From positions 1-53,225 of the forward strand of contig JAEZBR010000004.1 of the NCBI GenBank assembly GCA_023426935.1: DNA of 53,225 nucleotides, given 5' to 3'. Origin of the DNA: Bacillota bacterium (lineage in GTDB: Bacteria; Bacillota_I; Bacilli_A; Erysipelotrichales; Erysipelotrichaceae). The position numbers and the translations under genes were made by a program. Shown here piece after piece: positions 1 through 9,751 of the stretch (positions are counted from its first letter, which is position 1; every line of letters begins with the position of its first letter). The notes beneath the pieces were generated by a model. It made no database searches, was not told the DNA's origin, and was given only the letters and a program-made list of their open reading frames with translations.

Positions 1-1
1 T

Positions 2-1018
2 ATTCCAGAAGCATCAGGCATAATCCTTGGTAGAGCTATAAATCTTCCATTTACATGGATCATAAAATTGGCTAAATTTTTTAATTTACTCTTCTATTCT
101 ATTGTAATCTATTTTGCTATAAGAAAACTTCGCTTTGGGAAAGTCCTAGTGGCTACACTTGCTTTGATACCAACCATAATTTATATGGCTAGTAATTTTT
201 CATATGATCCTTGGGTTACTTGTTTTATGACATATGGCTTTTGTTCATTTTTCGGTTTTTTACAGAATCGAGAAAAAAGGGTGTCAAAGAAAGATATGAT
301 TTTTATGCTATCGGCTTTTGTATTAGGGTGTATTCCTAAAGCAATATATTTTGTGATTATGTTCCCATTGTTTTTAATGCCGAAGACATCATTTAATTCA
401 AGGAAAGAGTACAAAGAGTATTTGTTTTGGCTGCTAATGTCAGGCTTGTTTTTAATCTCTACTTTTTTAATTCCGACTTTGATTAGTGGTGTAGGAACAG
501 GCGATCAAAGAGGTGGAACAGATGTTAATTCTACAGGGCAAATTAAGTTTATTCTTACAAACCCAGGTACATTTTTATCAGTAATGATTAACTTTCTGTC
601 CGAATATTTGTTTATAGGCAATTCGTCTGAATTTACTGTACTTTTTGGATGGCTAGGAAAAGGATTTATTGGGAGACAAGCAACATTTATTGTATGTATA
701 TTGGTTGCTATTTTAGATAGGGAAGGCATTAAGAGCAAAAATATTTCAATGATATTGGTAACAGTAATTAGTTTTATAGCTAATATTTTCCTTATCGCAA
801 CTGTTTTATATATTTCATATACTCCGGTTGGGTATTATACTATTAATGGGTGTCAATATCGATATTTGCTCCCAATATTATTTCCATTATTATATGTAAT
901 TTTTCCAGATAGGATTCATAATAAGTTAAATAAGTCATTGTTTAACAGTATCCCTTTGCTATTTATGTCATTTATATTTTTAACAAATACTATGTTGCTT
1001 ATGTCGCAATATTATTAG
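2..1018 (+). CDS. DUF2142-family membrane protein, 5' end outside window
   Basis: The reading frame is open from the first bases of the window: codons upstream of the TTG at 68 read IPEASGIILGRAINLPFTWIIK in continuous frame, so the gene starts before the window and TTG 68 is not the start. About 338 residues are visible, almost all hydrophobic, with roughly eight to ten membrane segments. A GTGDQRGGTD loop and the early G-R-x-x-N-L-P motif resemble DUF2142 (PF09913) predicted membrane proteins, often found in bacterial surface-polysaccharide loci. It stops with TAG at 1016-1018 and lies at the edge of a polysaccharide locus, so a role in polymer assembly or glycosyl transfer is plausible, but the biochemical function of the family is not known to me. 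Codon use is strongly AT-rich, like other variable genes of the locus. Confidence 0.7.
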   Translation: MPEASGIILGRAINLPFTWIIKLAKFFNLLFYSIVIYFAIRKLRFGKVLVATLALIPTIIYMASNFSYDPWVTCFMTYGFCSFFGFLQNREKRVSKKDMIFMLSAFVLGCIPKAIYFVIMFPLFLMPKTSFNSRKEYKEYLFWLLMSGLFLISTFLIPTLISGVGTGDQRGGTDVNSTGQIKFILTNPGTFLSVMINFLSEYLFIGNSSEFTVLFGWLGKGFIGRQATFIVCILVAILDREGIKSKNISMILVTVISFIANIFLIATVLYISYTPVGYYTINGCQYRYLLPILFPLLYVIFPDRIHNKLNKSLFNSIPLLFMSFIFLTNTMLLMSQYY

Positions 1019-1980
1019 AATTATAATCAATTTATTATAATTGAATATTCCATTCAAAAGGAAATCATTCTAAATTATAAATATTCGGAGTAGTTGCATA
1101 ATTTGAGTACTAATATGATATTTTTGATTAAAGTTATGCTGAAGCAATTTTAACAAAGACAATGACACAAAAATTCTTGTAATGAATACTCCACTCAAAG
1201 TGGGACATAGATTCCCAAATTTGTGAGACACCATTTCCGTAGTTAAGAACTAACATTTCCAGAGAAAAAAGCAAGTCATTTTCTTAAACAATTTCTAAAA
1301 TCATAAACTGAAACTGTACAAAGAAACATACACAGTTTTTTTTACGCCGGGAAAGTGAGCATATATGCCAAATTATAAAGAAATGGCACGATTGAAAGAA
1401 TCAGTTCTAAGTGTTCGCATAATTGCTAAATCCATAGGGATCTCCAAGGCAACCGTTTCTAGAACCATCTGTAAAATGAAAGAAAGGCATAGGCTAAGTG
1501 ATAATTGACCGATTAACTTCTAATTCGTTTAGGATAGTATTACAACAAGGAGAATCAAATAAAACAACGAGACAACCACCCGTTTTTAATAAATGGCGAG
1601 TGGCTTATAATGCGGAAATCGTGGTATACAAAATCCGGAAATGATGGCGATACTTCTCAGGAATTAGTGGACTAAGTCCGCCAGAGTTTTCAAAAATTTA
1701 CAATTCTATCAGTAAACATTTGTGCTGCAAAAAATGATCCGTTACTAGTGAATCTTGGTTCATTCAGTAATAAAGGACGAATTATTATCTAGATACAGCA
1801 TTGATCAACTACATCTTTTCTTTTATCCCTATATATCTAACACTTGACATTTACGATTATTTACCTATTTGTGTGCTGTCTGTTTAACTTAGTAAATGCT
1901 AATACTAATAATTGAGCTCATATATAAATCCGAATGATATATAACAGAATTATCTTTTCGCATAAATACTAAAAGTATAA
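1019..1980. other. Decayed intergenic region without an intact gene
   Basis: About 960 bases separate the DUF2142 gene from the convergent glycosyltransferase. Apart from the IstA-like fragment, I see no credible gene. An AT-only inverted repeat (arms 1019-1027 and 1034-1042) directly follows the first gene and might act as a weak terminator. Downstream of the IstA fragment a startless open frame of about 44 codons ends at TAA 1673-1675, with no family I recognise, and 1676-1980 is AT-rich with stops in all frames. Most likely this is the scar of one or more lost mobile elements or capsule genes. Confidence 0.5.
1365..1508 (+). pseudogene. IS21-type IstA N-terminal fragment (HTH remnant)
   Basis: A 47-codon frame starts MPNYKEMARLKESVLSVR and continues through IAKSIGISKATVSRTI before a UGA stop. 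The pattern YKE-x-x-RLK, then LS-x-x-x-IA-x-S-x-G-x-S-x-x-TV, is the N-terminal helix-turn-helix of IS21-family IstA transposases. A full IstA is several hundred residues, and no catalytic core or IstB follows, so this is a decayed remnant rather than a working gene. It is preceded by AT-rich sequence and a GGGAAAGTG stretch that could have been its ribosome site. A free-standing small regulator is a less likely alternative. Confidence 0.5.
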
Positions 1981-3729
1981 CTATCTATCAAGATAAAATG
2001 CTTTAACTTTACTAAAATTTGTATTATAAAATGGATCATGGTCTATATATTTTTTCCATTTTTTTTGTAAATAATCTCCATTCATAATATTTATGCAGGC
2101 TTGTTTTTGATTATATGTTGTATTTGCTACTGAATGTGGTAATAAAACATTATAATAACCTAATTCAATTAATTGAAGATTGAGATCAAGCATACAAGAG
2201 TGTATATCGAGTTTACTAATTGTTGGTTTAACTTTGTACAGTTTTACACCGCTAATTAGCAAACAATCTGGAGATATAGATAAAACATCAGTTGTACCGA
2301 TGAGATTACCAAAATATCCTATTTCATACTTATTCGTTCCATCATACATGTAATCAAAACAATCGTTAATGCCACCCACAATACCATAATGCCTAACTAG
2401 ATTATTCTGGTCTATGATCTTTGGCCCACAAAAACCAACATGCTTCTGCAGCGCTTGACCGATTAAAATTGATAGCCAGTTTTTATTGCTGAACCTAGTA
2501 TGAGCATCTAAAAACAAATATAAAGTATTATCTGAATTATCAATAACTAAATGATCAATATCAGTAATGACATTATATGTGTGTTCTAGTGAGTTTAATG
2601 AATATGATTCCTTTGCTAAAATATTAATCGTTAATTTGTTATAATCAGTAAACTTATAAAGTGAATCAATACATTCTAGAATATCATTATTGTCATTATA
2701 ATTAAAAATAAAAACTTCCACATTTGGATTATTCGAATATTGATAAGTAACTTGATAATATGCTCTATCACCAGCTTTGTTAACAACTCCGTTAATATTG
2801 TCTCTAGCAAGTTTGTCTTCTAATACTTTCTTACCACCATTTAATGCATATTCCTTATTTCTGAGTGCCACGGCGGTTGATCCTTTTACCATCCGCCAAT
2901 GATATAGGATCTCCGGTATATGATAAATACGCCGGCATTTTTCAATTGCTTTCCATTCAATATCGTAGTCTTGAGCACCATTCACTTCTGAATTAAAACC
3001 ACCGGTATTTTCCAGTATTGACTTTCGTATAACTGTTAAATGTGAAATATAGTTGGTGCCCATTAAACTATCTGGAGCCCAATCACTTTTGAAATGTGGC
3101 AAGCAACGCTCTCCACTTTCGGAGATTTTATCTTCATCAGTATATACAAAATCAATTTTTCTATCAGTGTTTAAGGCTTTTGCTATTTTGTACATGGTCT
3201 GCTTAGGTATAATATCGTCATCGTCCATTAAAATAACGAATTCACCAGTGGCAATCGATAGAGCACTATTAGAGGCAGCGGAGATGTTTCCGTTAATACT
3301 GCGATGAATAACTTTAATATTACTATACTTATTTTCATATTTTTTTAATGTTTCTAATGTCTCAATTAAATTTGACTTGTCGTCGGCTAAACATATTTCA
3401 AAATTTTTATATGTTTGATTTAGAATTGAGTCTAAACATTCAGACAAATACTTTTCGCTTATATTATATATGGGGATAATTACTGAAAACATGGGGTTAT
3501 ATAATAATTTAATTTCTGTTTCATATTTTTCGTTTTTTTCAACCCACTTTAAATAGTCGCTTTGATTATTAGGATAAAAAATAGTATTTACAGTTGTATT
3601 TGACATCCTTGAAACAAATAGCGAATAGTACTCCTTCCACTTACTAATCGGCACTAAAAAATGATATTGAGTCCAAAGCTGATGTATGCCTCTAGTGAAT
3701 ATACTCATATAATTCTTGTTAAATTTCAT
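1981..3729 (-). CDS. Two-domain family 2 glycosyltransferase
   Basis: A 582-residue cytoplasmic protein. Residues about 81-300 form a GT-A fold domain of family GT2: FSVIIPIYN at the first strand, LADDKSN, and an acidic LMDDDDIIP patch (about 167-175) that would bind the metal and nucleotide sugar, followed by TDEDKI and the GAQDYD acceptor-site region. From about residue 333 a second, more diverged GT2-like domain follows (EVFIFNYNDNNDILECIDSL, then YLFLDAH), with weaker metal-binding residues. Such tandem proteins occur among rhamnose-polymer and O-antigen glycosyltransferases. The start ATG (3729-3727) has AAGGAG 6 nt upstream, and a TATAAT element about 35 nt further upstream could be its promoter. 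It is divergent from the polymerase gene. Sugar specificity cannot be read from the sequence. Confidence 0.8.
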   Translation of the reverse strand: MKFNKNYMSIFTRGIHQLWTQYHFLVPISKWKEYYSLFVSRMSNTTVNTIFYPNNQSDYLKWVEKNEKYETEIKLLYNPMFSVIIPIYNISEKYLSECLDSILNQTYKNFEICLADDKSNLIETLETLKKYENKYSNIKVIHRSINGNISAASNSALSIATGEFVILMDDDDIIPKQTMYKIAKALNTDRKIDFVYTDEDKISESGERCLPHFKSDWAPDSLMGTNYISHLTVIRKSILENTGGFNSEVNGAQDYDIEWKAIEKCRRIYHIPEILYHWRMVKGSTAVALRNKEYALNGGKKVLEDKLARDNINGVVNKAGDRAYYQVTYQYSNNPNVEVFIFNYNDNNDILECIDSLYKFTDYNKLTINILAKESYSLNSLEHTYNVITDIDHLVIDNSDNTLYLFLDAHTRFSNKNWLSILIGQALQKHVGFCGPKIIDQNNLVRHYGIVGGINDCFDYMYDGTNKYEIGYFGNLIGTTDVLSISPDCLLISGVKLYKVKPTISKLDIHSCMLDLNLQLIELGYYNVLLPHSVANTTYNQKQACINIMNGDYLQKKWKKYIDHDPFYNTNFSKVKAFYLDR

Positions 3730-3921
3730 ATTAGCTCCTTACTTCTATGTCCACCCTATTATATAGTAAAATATGGAACTTTTATAGTTTGATATTCATA
3801 AGGAAAAGGAGCAAGGGCTCAAATAAACAGTCAAGTTTTTAAATGGTATTTATGGTAATATATTATATATACTTATTTATAAAACAGAATCTACAAGTAA
3901 TATGAAAAAGGAAGTATCAAA

Positions 3922-5376
3922 ATGGGGAAAATAAAATTAAATGTATTTAATAAATATGGATATTTAGTAGCAATTGTCTTCACATCAATTTTATTTTTTG
4001 TTGGGTACTTTACTAATAATCTGTATTTGTCCAGTATTGGTATCTATATGATTTTAATATATATATTAGTGTATAGTGTTTTATATAAGAAAATAATGAT
4101 TCTGATTTTTTGCGTTTCACTTAGTTTCTTTGTTTTGGATCGACCTATATCGGCGTTGGTCTTAGGAATAGATCTAATCGGGACACTATCGATTGAATCA
4201 GTTTATTTTACTTTGTTTGTCTGTGGTCTTGCTTTAATATCTTTAAAAGGGGGAGATGACCTATATCTGCACTTCCATAAAGAAAAAATAGTTAATCCTA
4301 CTCATTCACAAATAAATATTAGAGTATTAAGGATTGTGCTTATTATAATTATAATAATATCTTCATTTTGTCTAGTTATATCCCAAATAGATAAACTTAG
4401 TTATTTTTCAACTCATTCTTACATCTCTTTGTATACAGAGTATTCTTCATCTGTTCCGTATTTAATTAAAATTGGCTCTAGATTTTTTCCTTTTGCTATA
4501 ATTTGTTATTTGGCAACTTCGCCAAAAATGACATACTCTTATATGGCATTGGCCTTATTGATTATCTCGAAAATTCCAGATGTAATAATTGGCTCTAGAC
4601 AATGGATGGTGTTATATTTTATTTTTGCAATAGTATATATATGGCTTAGAAACAAAAATACTCAAGTTAAGATTTCTTCAAAGAATAAAAAACTATTGAT
4701 TATCAGTACTATTGTAGTTGCAATAATTGGATTAGTTATATTAGGAAAAATCGGCTATGATCGTTCTAGTGAAGACTATAATGGTAATTCATGGAAGTTT
4801 TTACCAAATATTGCATATGTACAAAGTACAACGTTTGATACGATTAGGCAAATATATGATCACAAAAATGATTTACCTAGAAATTTGTTTGGAAACTATT
4901 CTTTTGGAAATATTATTGAGAATTTTGAGTACAATAAAATAACTGAAATTGTATTTAAAATTAAACCTATATCTAACTATAACAGCGTTACAAGAGCGAC
5001 AACTGGATTTTCAATGGCACATCAGATATCATATATCGCACTAGGTCAGTTATATTTAGATGGATATGGTATTGGGACATCATATTTAGGCGAAGCATAT
5101 ATAGACGCAGGATATTTAGGCGTGATAATCTTAAGCATGATAATTGGCTATTTAATGGCGTATATAAGTAATCATACATTCGAACATTGGCTTAAAACAT
5201 CATTCATATTAGAAATTTTGCTTATAATATTTTATTTACCAAGAGAATCGTTTGGAGCAATTTTTGATTTTATATTCTCATTAACATTTTGGCTAACAAT
5301 ATGTGGAAGTTTAGGCGCTTCATGGCTTATTAATAAGTTAATCGTATTAAGAAAGAGACATAAAATAAATGTTTGA
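3922..5376 (+). CDS. Wzy-like oligosaccharide repeat-unit polymerase
   Basis: A 484-residue integral membrane protein with about eleven or twelve membrane segments and a large outward loop near residues 275-385, the usual architecture of O-antigen/capsule polymerases of the Wzy type. The IGSRQWMVLY segment and the GTSYLGEAYIDAGYLGVI segment are typical of oligosaccharide repeat-unit polymerases in Firmicutes. It would join lipid-linked repeat units on the outer face of the membrane after flipping. The ATG follows GGAAG at a normal distance, and the stop overlaps the next start in ATGTTTGA, so the two genes are translationally coupled. Identification rests on topology and context because Wzy proteins share little sequence. 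Confidence 0.7.
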   Translation: MGKIKLNVFNKYGYLVAIVFTSILFFVGYFTNNLYLSSIGIYMILIYILVYSVLYKKIMILIFCVSLSFFVLDRPISALVLGIDLIGTLSIESVYFTLFVCGLALISLKGGDDLYLHFHKEKIVNPTHSQINIRVLRIVLIIIIIISSFCLVISQIDKLSYFSTHSYISLYTEYSSSVPYLIKIGSRFFPFAIICYLATSPKMTYSYMALALLIISKIPDVIIGSRQWMVLYFIFAIVYIWLRNKNTQVKISSKNKKLLIISTIVVAIIGLVILGKIGYDRSSEDYNGNSWKFLPNIAYVQSTTFDTIRQIYDHKNDLPRNLFGNYSFGNIIENFEYNKITEIVFKIKPISNYNSVTRATTGFSMAHQISYIALGQLYLDGYGIGTSYLGEAYIDAGYLGVIILSMIIGYLMAYISNHTFEHWLKTSFILEILLIIFYLPRESFGAIFDFIFSLTFWLTICGSLGASWLINKLIVLRKRHKINV

Positions 5377-6358
5377 TCTAAAAGATAAGCGAGTATTACT
5401 TTTTATACCTAAATTTTTCGATTTAAGTAAAAAAGTTGAAACTGAGTTGAACAATCTAGGGGCTATAGTAGATGCCTATAATGAAAAATCGATATCTTCA
5501 GCACTTAATCGTGCTTTACTCAAAGTAGTTCCTTTCATTTTTAAGTTGCATACCTATAAATACTATAGAAGTATATTAAACAAAATTAAAAATAACAAAT
5601 ATAACTATGTTTTGTTTATTGATTGCCAAATGGCTGATAGTAGGGTGTTGAGTATGTACAGAGCATCGATACCAGATGCAAAATTCATTTTATATTTATG
5701 GGATTCTTTGGCTAATTTAAGAAACACAACTTCTAAGTTTAAATATTTCGACAAAGTGTTATCATTCGACCGTATAGATTGTATTAACAATCCGTCGATT
5801 TTTTTTCGTCCCCTTTTTTATTCAATCAATAAAAATTGCATTATTGATAATAATCAAATATATGATATAAGTTTTGTTGGGACGATTCATTCAGATAGAT
5901 ACTCTATTATTAAAAAAGTTTCAAAAATTTGTGAAGAAAACAACTATAAACTATTTGTTTTTAAATATCTTCAAAGTAGTTTTATTTACTATTTTTATAA
6001 AATTATTAAGCCGGAGTTTGAAGATACCAAATACGCTGATTTTTCTTATAAATCAATAGCTAATACTGATGTGCAAAGAATTATTAGTGAGTCAAAAATA
6101 ATTCTGGATATTAATAATCCAAAGCAAGACGGGTTAACAACTAGACCAATAGAAGCACTTGTCAACGGAAAGAAACTAATAACAACCTGTTCCGATATAA
6201 AGAATTATGATTTTTATAATTCTAAGAATGTTTTAATTATTGACCGTAACAAGCCTACAATTTCAAGAGATTTTGTTGATATGCCGTTCGTCCCAATATC
6301 CATTGAAATAATGAACCGTTACTCATTTAGGGCTTGGGCAGAGGATGTTTTTAATTAA
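5369..6358 (+). CDS. CgeB-like glycosyltransferase-related protein
   Basis: A 329-residue soluble protein. It begins with a strand-turn VLLFIPKFFDLSKKVETEL, has FIDCQ and FILYLWDS strands, then ISFVGTIHSDR and a C-terminal half with DGLTTRPIEALVNGKKLITT, which is the donor-binding layout of GT-B glycosyltransferases (the P-x-E-x-x-x-x-G-x-x-x-I-x-T pattern). The overall organisation is like the CgeB/capsular glycosyltransferase group. It starts inside the end of the polymerase gene (8-nt overlap) and closes this AT-rich segment just before the rhamnose genes. It probably adds one sugar of the repeat unit; acceptor and donor are unknown. Confidence 0.6.
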   Translation: MFDLKDKRVLLFIPKFFDLSKKVETELNNLGAIVDAYNEKSISSALNRALLKVVPFIFKLHTYKYYRSILNKIKNNKYNYVLFIDCQMADSRVLSMYRASIPDAKFILYLWDSLANLRNTTSKFKYFDKVLSFDRIDCINNPSIFFRPLFYSINKNCIIDNNQIYDISFVGTIHSDRYSIIKKVSKICEENNYKLFVFKYLQSSFIYYFYKIIKPEFEDTKYADFSYKSIANTDVQRIISESKIILDINNPKQDGLTTRPIEALVNGKKLITTCSDIKNYDFYNSKNVLIIDRNKPTISRDFVDMPFVPISIEIMNRYSFRAWAEDVFN

Positions 6359-6376
6359 ATAAACAGAACATGGTTG

Positions 6377-6385
6377 TGTTATACT
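6377..6385 (+). promoter_or_regulatory. Extended -10 promoter for the rml genes
   Basis: TGT followed directly by TATACT forms an extended -10 element 28 nt before the rmlA ATG, which has a GGAGG ribosome site. No good -35 hexamer is visible, which is tolerated with an extended -10. Inferred from sequence only. Confidence 0.45.
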
Positions 6386-6412
6386 GAAAATGCTAGTAGG
6401 AGGTAAAATTAT

Positions 6413-7294
6413 ATGAAGGGTATTGTTTTAGCTGGTGGAAGTGGTACAAGGCTGTATCCTTTAACCAAAGTGACTAGTAAGCAATTATTGCCGATTTATG
6501 ATAAACCGATGATTTATTATCCTTTAAGTATTCTAATGCAGGCTGGTATTCGGGATATTCTTATCATTTCTACTCCAAGTGATACACCAAGATTTGAGGA
6601 ATTATTGGGAGAAGGTAAACAATTTGGCATAAATCTATCTTATAAAGTCCAACCAAGTCCGGATGGTTTAGCCCAGGCTTTTATTTTGGGAAAAGAGTTT
6701 ATTGGTAATGATCGGGTAGCAATGGTATTGGGCGATAATATCTTCCAAGGCGGAGGATTGGATAAAAAACTTCTAAAAGCGGCTAACAAACAGAACGGCG
6801 CTACCGTATTTGGTTATTACGTTGATGATCCGGAACGTTTTGGAGTCGTTGAGTTTGATAAGAACGGTAAAGCAATTAGTCTTGAAGAAAAGCCTAAAAA
6901 TCCTAAGTCTAATTATGCGGTTACCGGGTTATACTTCTATGATAATGATGTTGTAAACTACGCTGAGAACTTAAAACCGAGTGCTCGAGGAGAATTAGAA
7001 ATTACGGATCTGAACCGAATTTATCTAGAAAAAGGCAACTTGGATGTAACTCTACTAGGCCAGGGATATACCTGGTTAGATACCGGCACCCATGAATCTT
7101 TAGTCGAAGCGACTAATTTTGTATATACGATCGAGACTCATTCTCATCGTAAAATAGCTTGTCTTGAGGAAATAGCTTATTTAAATGGCTGGATCAGTCG
7201 TGAAGAACTGGCTAAATCCGCCAATGAGTATCGTAAGAACCAATATGGACATTATTTACAGGACGTTTTGGACGGAAAGTTCTTGGACAAGTAA
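6413..7294 (+). CDS. rmlA: Glucose-1-phosphate thymidylyltransferase
   Basis: First enzyme of dTDP-L-rhamnose synthesis: joins dTTP and glucose-1-phosphate to make dTDP-glucose with release of pyrophosphate. The 293 residues match the family length of about 290. Visible are the nucleotide-binding LAGGSGTRLYPLT loop at residues 6-18, the SKQLLPIYDKPMIYYPL signature, GLAQAF, the GDNIF metal-site region and VEFD-to-EEKP in the sugar-binding domain. AGGAGG lies 8 nt before the ATG. It heads a tight rmlA-C-B-D set (2, 11 and -4 nt gaps), indicating one transcript. Codon use is less AT-rich than the preceding three genes, as expected for a conserved capsule-locus core gene. Confidence 0.97.
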   Translation: MKGIVLAGGSGTRLYPLTKVTSKQLLPIYDKPMIYYPLSILMQAGIRDILIISTPSDTPRFEELLGEGKQFGINLSYKVQPSPDGLAQAFILGKEFIGNDRVAMVLGDNIFQGGGLDKKLLKAANKQNGATVFGYYVDDPERFGVVEFDKNGKAISLEEKPKNPKSNYAVTGLYFYDNDVVNYAENLKPSARGELEITDLNRIYLEKGNLDVTLLGQGYTWLDTGTHESLVEATNFVYTIETHSHRKIACLEEIAYLNGWISREELAKSANEYRKNQYGHYLQDVLDGKFLDK

Positions 7295-7296
7295 AA

Positions 7297-7866
7297 ATGC
7301 AGGTAACAAAAACTAAATTAGAAGGCGTCTTGATTATTGAACCGCATTTCCATGGTGATAACCGGGGTTGGTTTATTGAGACTTATAGTGCCAAAAAGTA
7401 TCAGGAAATAGGTATTAATAATGAATTCGTTCAGGATAATATGAGTTACTCGGCTAAAAAGGGTACTTTAAGAGGCATCCACTTTCAGAACAATCCTAAG
7501 AGTCAGGCTAAATTAGTTAGAGTCGTAAGAGGAAAGGTTATAGATGTTGCGGTCGACTTACGTAAAGGAAGTCCGACCTATAAACAATGGATCGGGGTTG
7601 AGTTAAGCGCCGACAATAAAAAACAATTGTTTATCCCCAGAGGTTTTGGACATGGTTTCTTGACTTTGAGTGATGATGTCGAGTTTGAATATAAGGTTGA
7701 TAACCTATATTCACCCGAATGTGACCGGGGAATACAGTATAATGATCCAGAGATCAATGTTGAATGGGGTAAATTATTAGATGGTATTGAGCCGATATTG
7801 AGCCAAAAAGATATTAATAGTCCTAAGCTAAAAGACAGCGATTGTAACTTTACTTATCAAAACTAA
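7297..7866 (+). CDS. rmlC: dTDP-4-dehydrorhamnose 3,5-epimerase
   Basis: Third enzyme of the dTDP-L-rhamnose pathway, converting dTDP-4-keto-6-deoxyglucose to dTDP-4-keto-rhamnose by epimerising C3 and C5. The 189-residue cupin shows the TLRGIHFQ motif with the catalytic His at about residue 62, RVVRGKVIDVAVDLRKGSPTY, IPRGFGHGF, and the active-site Tyr at about 138 in VDNLYSPE. It starts only 2 nt after rmlA and lacks an obvious strong ribosome site of its own, suggesting translational coupling. Length is normal for RmlC. Confidence 0.96.
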   Translation: MQVTKTKLEGVLIIEPHFHGDNRGWFIETYSAKKYQEIGINNEFVQDNMSYSAKKGTLRGIHFQNNPKSQAKLVRVVRGKVIDVAVDLRKGSPTYKQWIGVELSADNKKQLFIPRGFGHGFLTLSDDVEFEYKVDNLYSPECDRGIQYNDPEINVEWGKLLDGIEPILSQKDINSPKLKDSDCNFTYQN

Positions 7867-7877
7867 CGGAGGAACGT

Positions 7878-8906
7878 ATGAAAATTTGTGTAACGGGTGG
7901 TGCAGGCTTTATTGGAAGTAACTTTATCTTTTATGAACTTGAGCATTATCCTAATGATGAGATCGTTTGCTTAGATAAGCTTACTTATGCCGGGAATTTG
8001 GAAACTTTAGCACCGGTCATGGATAATCCTCATTTTAAGTTTGTTAAAGGTGATATTGCGGATCGTGAATTCGTCAATAAACTATTTGAACAAGAGAAAT
8101 TCGATATGATCGTCAATTTTGCGGCCGAGACCCATGTTGACCGTTCCGTTACCGGGCCGGCTGTATTTGTGACCACAAATGTTCAGGGTACGACAACATT
8201 ATTGGATGCCTGCCGTCAATACGGAATTAAACGGTATCATCAGGTATCCACTGATGAAGTTTATGGAGATCTACCATTAGATCGTCCGGATCTACTGTTT
8301 ACGGAAAATACTCCGATTCATGCATCTAGTCCTTATTCAGCCAGTAAAGCTTCAGCTGACTTATTTGTCCAAGCATATCATCGAACCTATAACCTTCCGG
8401 TAACGATTTCTCGTTGCTCTAATAACTATGGAGCATATCAGTTCCCGGAGAAACTTATACCTTTAATGATTTCTAGGGCTATGGAGAATGAATCCTTACC
8501 GGTTTACGGTAATGGGGCTAATGTTAGAGACTGGTTACATGTTTTAGATCATTGCTCGGCAATCGATCTAATTATGCGTAAAGGTAGAGATGGTGAAGTT
8601 TATAATATCGGTGGTCATAATGAGCGTAATAACCTCGAAGTAGTTAAGATGATTCTTAAAGCTCTAAATAAGCCTGAATCTTTGATTAAATATGTAACTG
8701 ATCGTCCTGGTCATGATCTACGTTATGCGATGGATCCGACTAAGATCGAAAGTGAATTGGGGTGGAAACCGGTTTATAACTTTGAGACCGGGATTCAGGA
8801 AACTATCAAATGGAATCTAGACAATAAACAATGGTTGGAAAACATCTTAAACGGTGATTATCAGAAGTATTTTGAAAAGATGTATGGAAAGAGATTGGAA
8901 AAATGA
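7878..8906 (+). CDS. rmlB: dTDP-glucose 4,6-dehydratase
   Basis: Second enzyme of dTDP-L-rhamnose synthesis: an NAD-dependent extended short-chain dehydrogenase that makes dTDP-4-keto-6-deoxyglucose. The 342 residues include the Rossmann GGAGFIGSNF loop near the N terminus, AAETHVDRS, the catalytic STDEVYGDL (Thr-Asp-Glu characteristic of 4,6-dehydratases) and YSASKAS with the catalytic Tyr and Lys, then NNYGAYQFPEKLIP and RDWLHV. CGGAGG stands 6 nt before the ATG. Its UGA stop overlaps the rmlD start in ATGA. Confidence 0.97.
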   Translation: MKICVTGGAGFIGSNFIFYELEHYPNDEIVCLDKLTYAGNLETLAPVMDNPHFKFVKGDIADREFVNKLFEQEKFDMIVNFAAETHVDRSVTGPAVFVTTNVQGTTTLLDACRQYGIKRYHQVSTDEVYGDLPLDRPDLLFTENTPIHASSPYSASKASADLFVQAYHRTYNLPVTISRCSNNYGAYQFPEKLIPLMISRAMENESLPVYGNGANVRDWLHVLDHCSAIDLIMRKGRDGEVYNIGGHNERNNLEVVKMILKALNKPESLIKYVTDRPGHDLRYAMDPTKIESELGWKPVYNFETGIQETIKWNLDNKQWLENILNGDYQKYFEKMYGKRLEK

Positions 8907-9751
8907 AAATCTTAGTAACCGGGGTCAAAGGCCAACTGGGTTTCGATGTTGTCAAAGAATGCAATAAAAGGGGCATTGAGACCGTTGGAGTGGATATCGA
9001 AGAAATGGATATCACTAACGCTCAGATCGTGTCTGAAGTTATTACTAATAGTAATGTTGATGCGGTCATTCATTGTGCAGCTTATACCGCAGTAGATAAG
9101 GCTGAAGACAACAAAGAACTATGTCATAAAATCAATGTCGAAGGTACTAAAAATATTGCTCAAGTCTGCCAGAAACTAAACCTTAAAATGATGTATTTCA
9201 GCACAGACTATACTTTTAATGGTGCCGGTACGAAGCCTTGGTTAACTAGCGATAAGCCTGATCCGATAAACTATTATGGTTTGACCAAATACGAAGGTGA
9301 GTTAGAAGTTATTAAATATGTTAAGAACTACTTCATTTTACGGATATCCTGGGTCTTTGGGATAAATGGGAAGAACTTTATCAATACGATGCTTCGGTTA
9401 GGAAAAGAAAACGGAAAAGTTAGGGTAGTAAGTGATCAGATCGGATCACCAACTTATACTATCGATTTAGCTCGCTTGATCGTTGATATGATTCAAACAG
9501 ATAAATACGGTATTTACCATACTCCTAATACTGGGTATGTCAGTTGGTATGAATTTGCTAAAGAAATCTTCAAACAAGCAAATATGCAAGTTGAAGTGAC
9601 CCCGATAACAACTGAGTCTTATCCCTCAAGAGCAAAACGACCACTTAATAGTCGTTTAGATCAAAGCACTTTGATATCTAATGGTTTTACTCCTCTACCA
9701 ACTTGGCAGGATGCCTTAAGTAGATATCTGAAACAAAAAATATATGGCTAA
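8903..9751 (+). CDS. rmlD: dTDP-4-dehydrorhamnose reductase
   Basis: Last step to dTDP-L-rhamnose: NAD(P)H-dependent reduction of the 4-keto group. The 282-residue short-chain dehydrogenase shows GVKGQLGFDV at the nucleotide-binding site, HCAAYTAVDKAE, FSTDYTFNG, and the YYGLTKYEGE catalytic Tyr-Lys motif, followed by ISWVFG and SDQIGSPTY. It overlaps rmlB by 4 nt and the downstream flippase gene by 8 nt (ATGGCTAA), so dTDP-rhamnose supply is physically coupled to export of the rhamnose-containing unit. Confidence 0.96.
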   Translation: MKILVTGVKGQLGFDVVKECNKRGIETVGVDIEEMDITNAQIVSEVITNSNVDAVIHCAAYTAVDKAEDNKELCHKINVEGTKNIAQVCQKLNLKMMYFSTDYTFNGAGTKPWLTSDKPDPINYYGLTKYEGELEVIKYVKNYFILRISWVFGINGKNFINTMLRLGKENGKVRVVSDQIGSPTYTIDLARLIVDMIQTDKYGIYHTPNTGYVSWYEFAKEIFKQANMQVEVTPITTESYPSRAKRPLNSRLDQSTLISNGFTPLPTWQDALSRYLKQKIYG

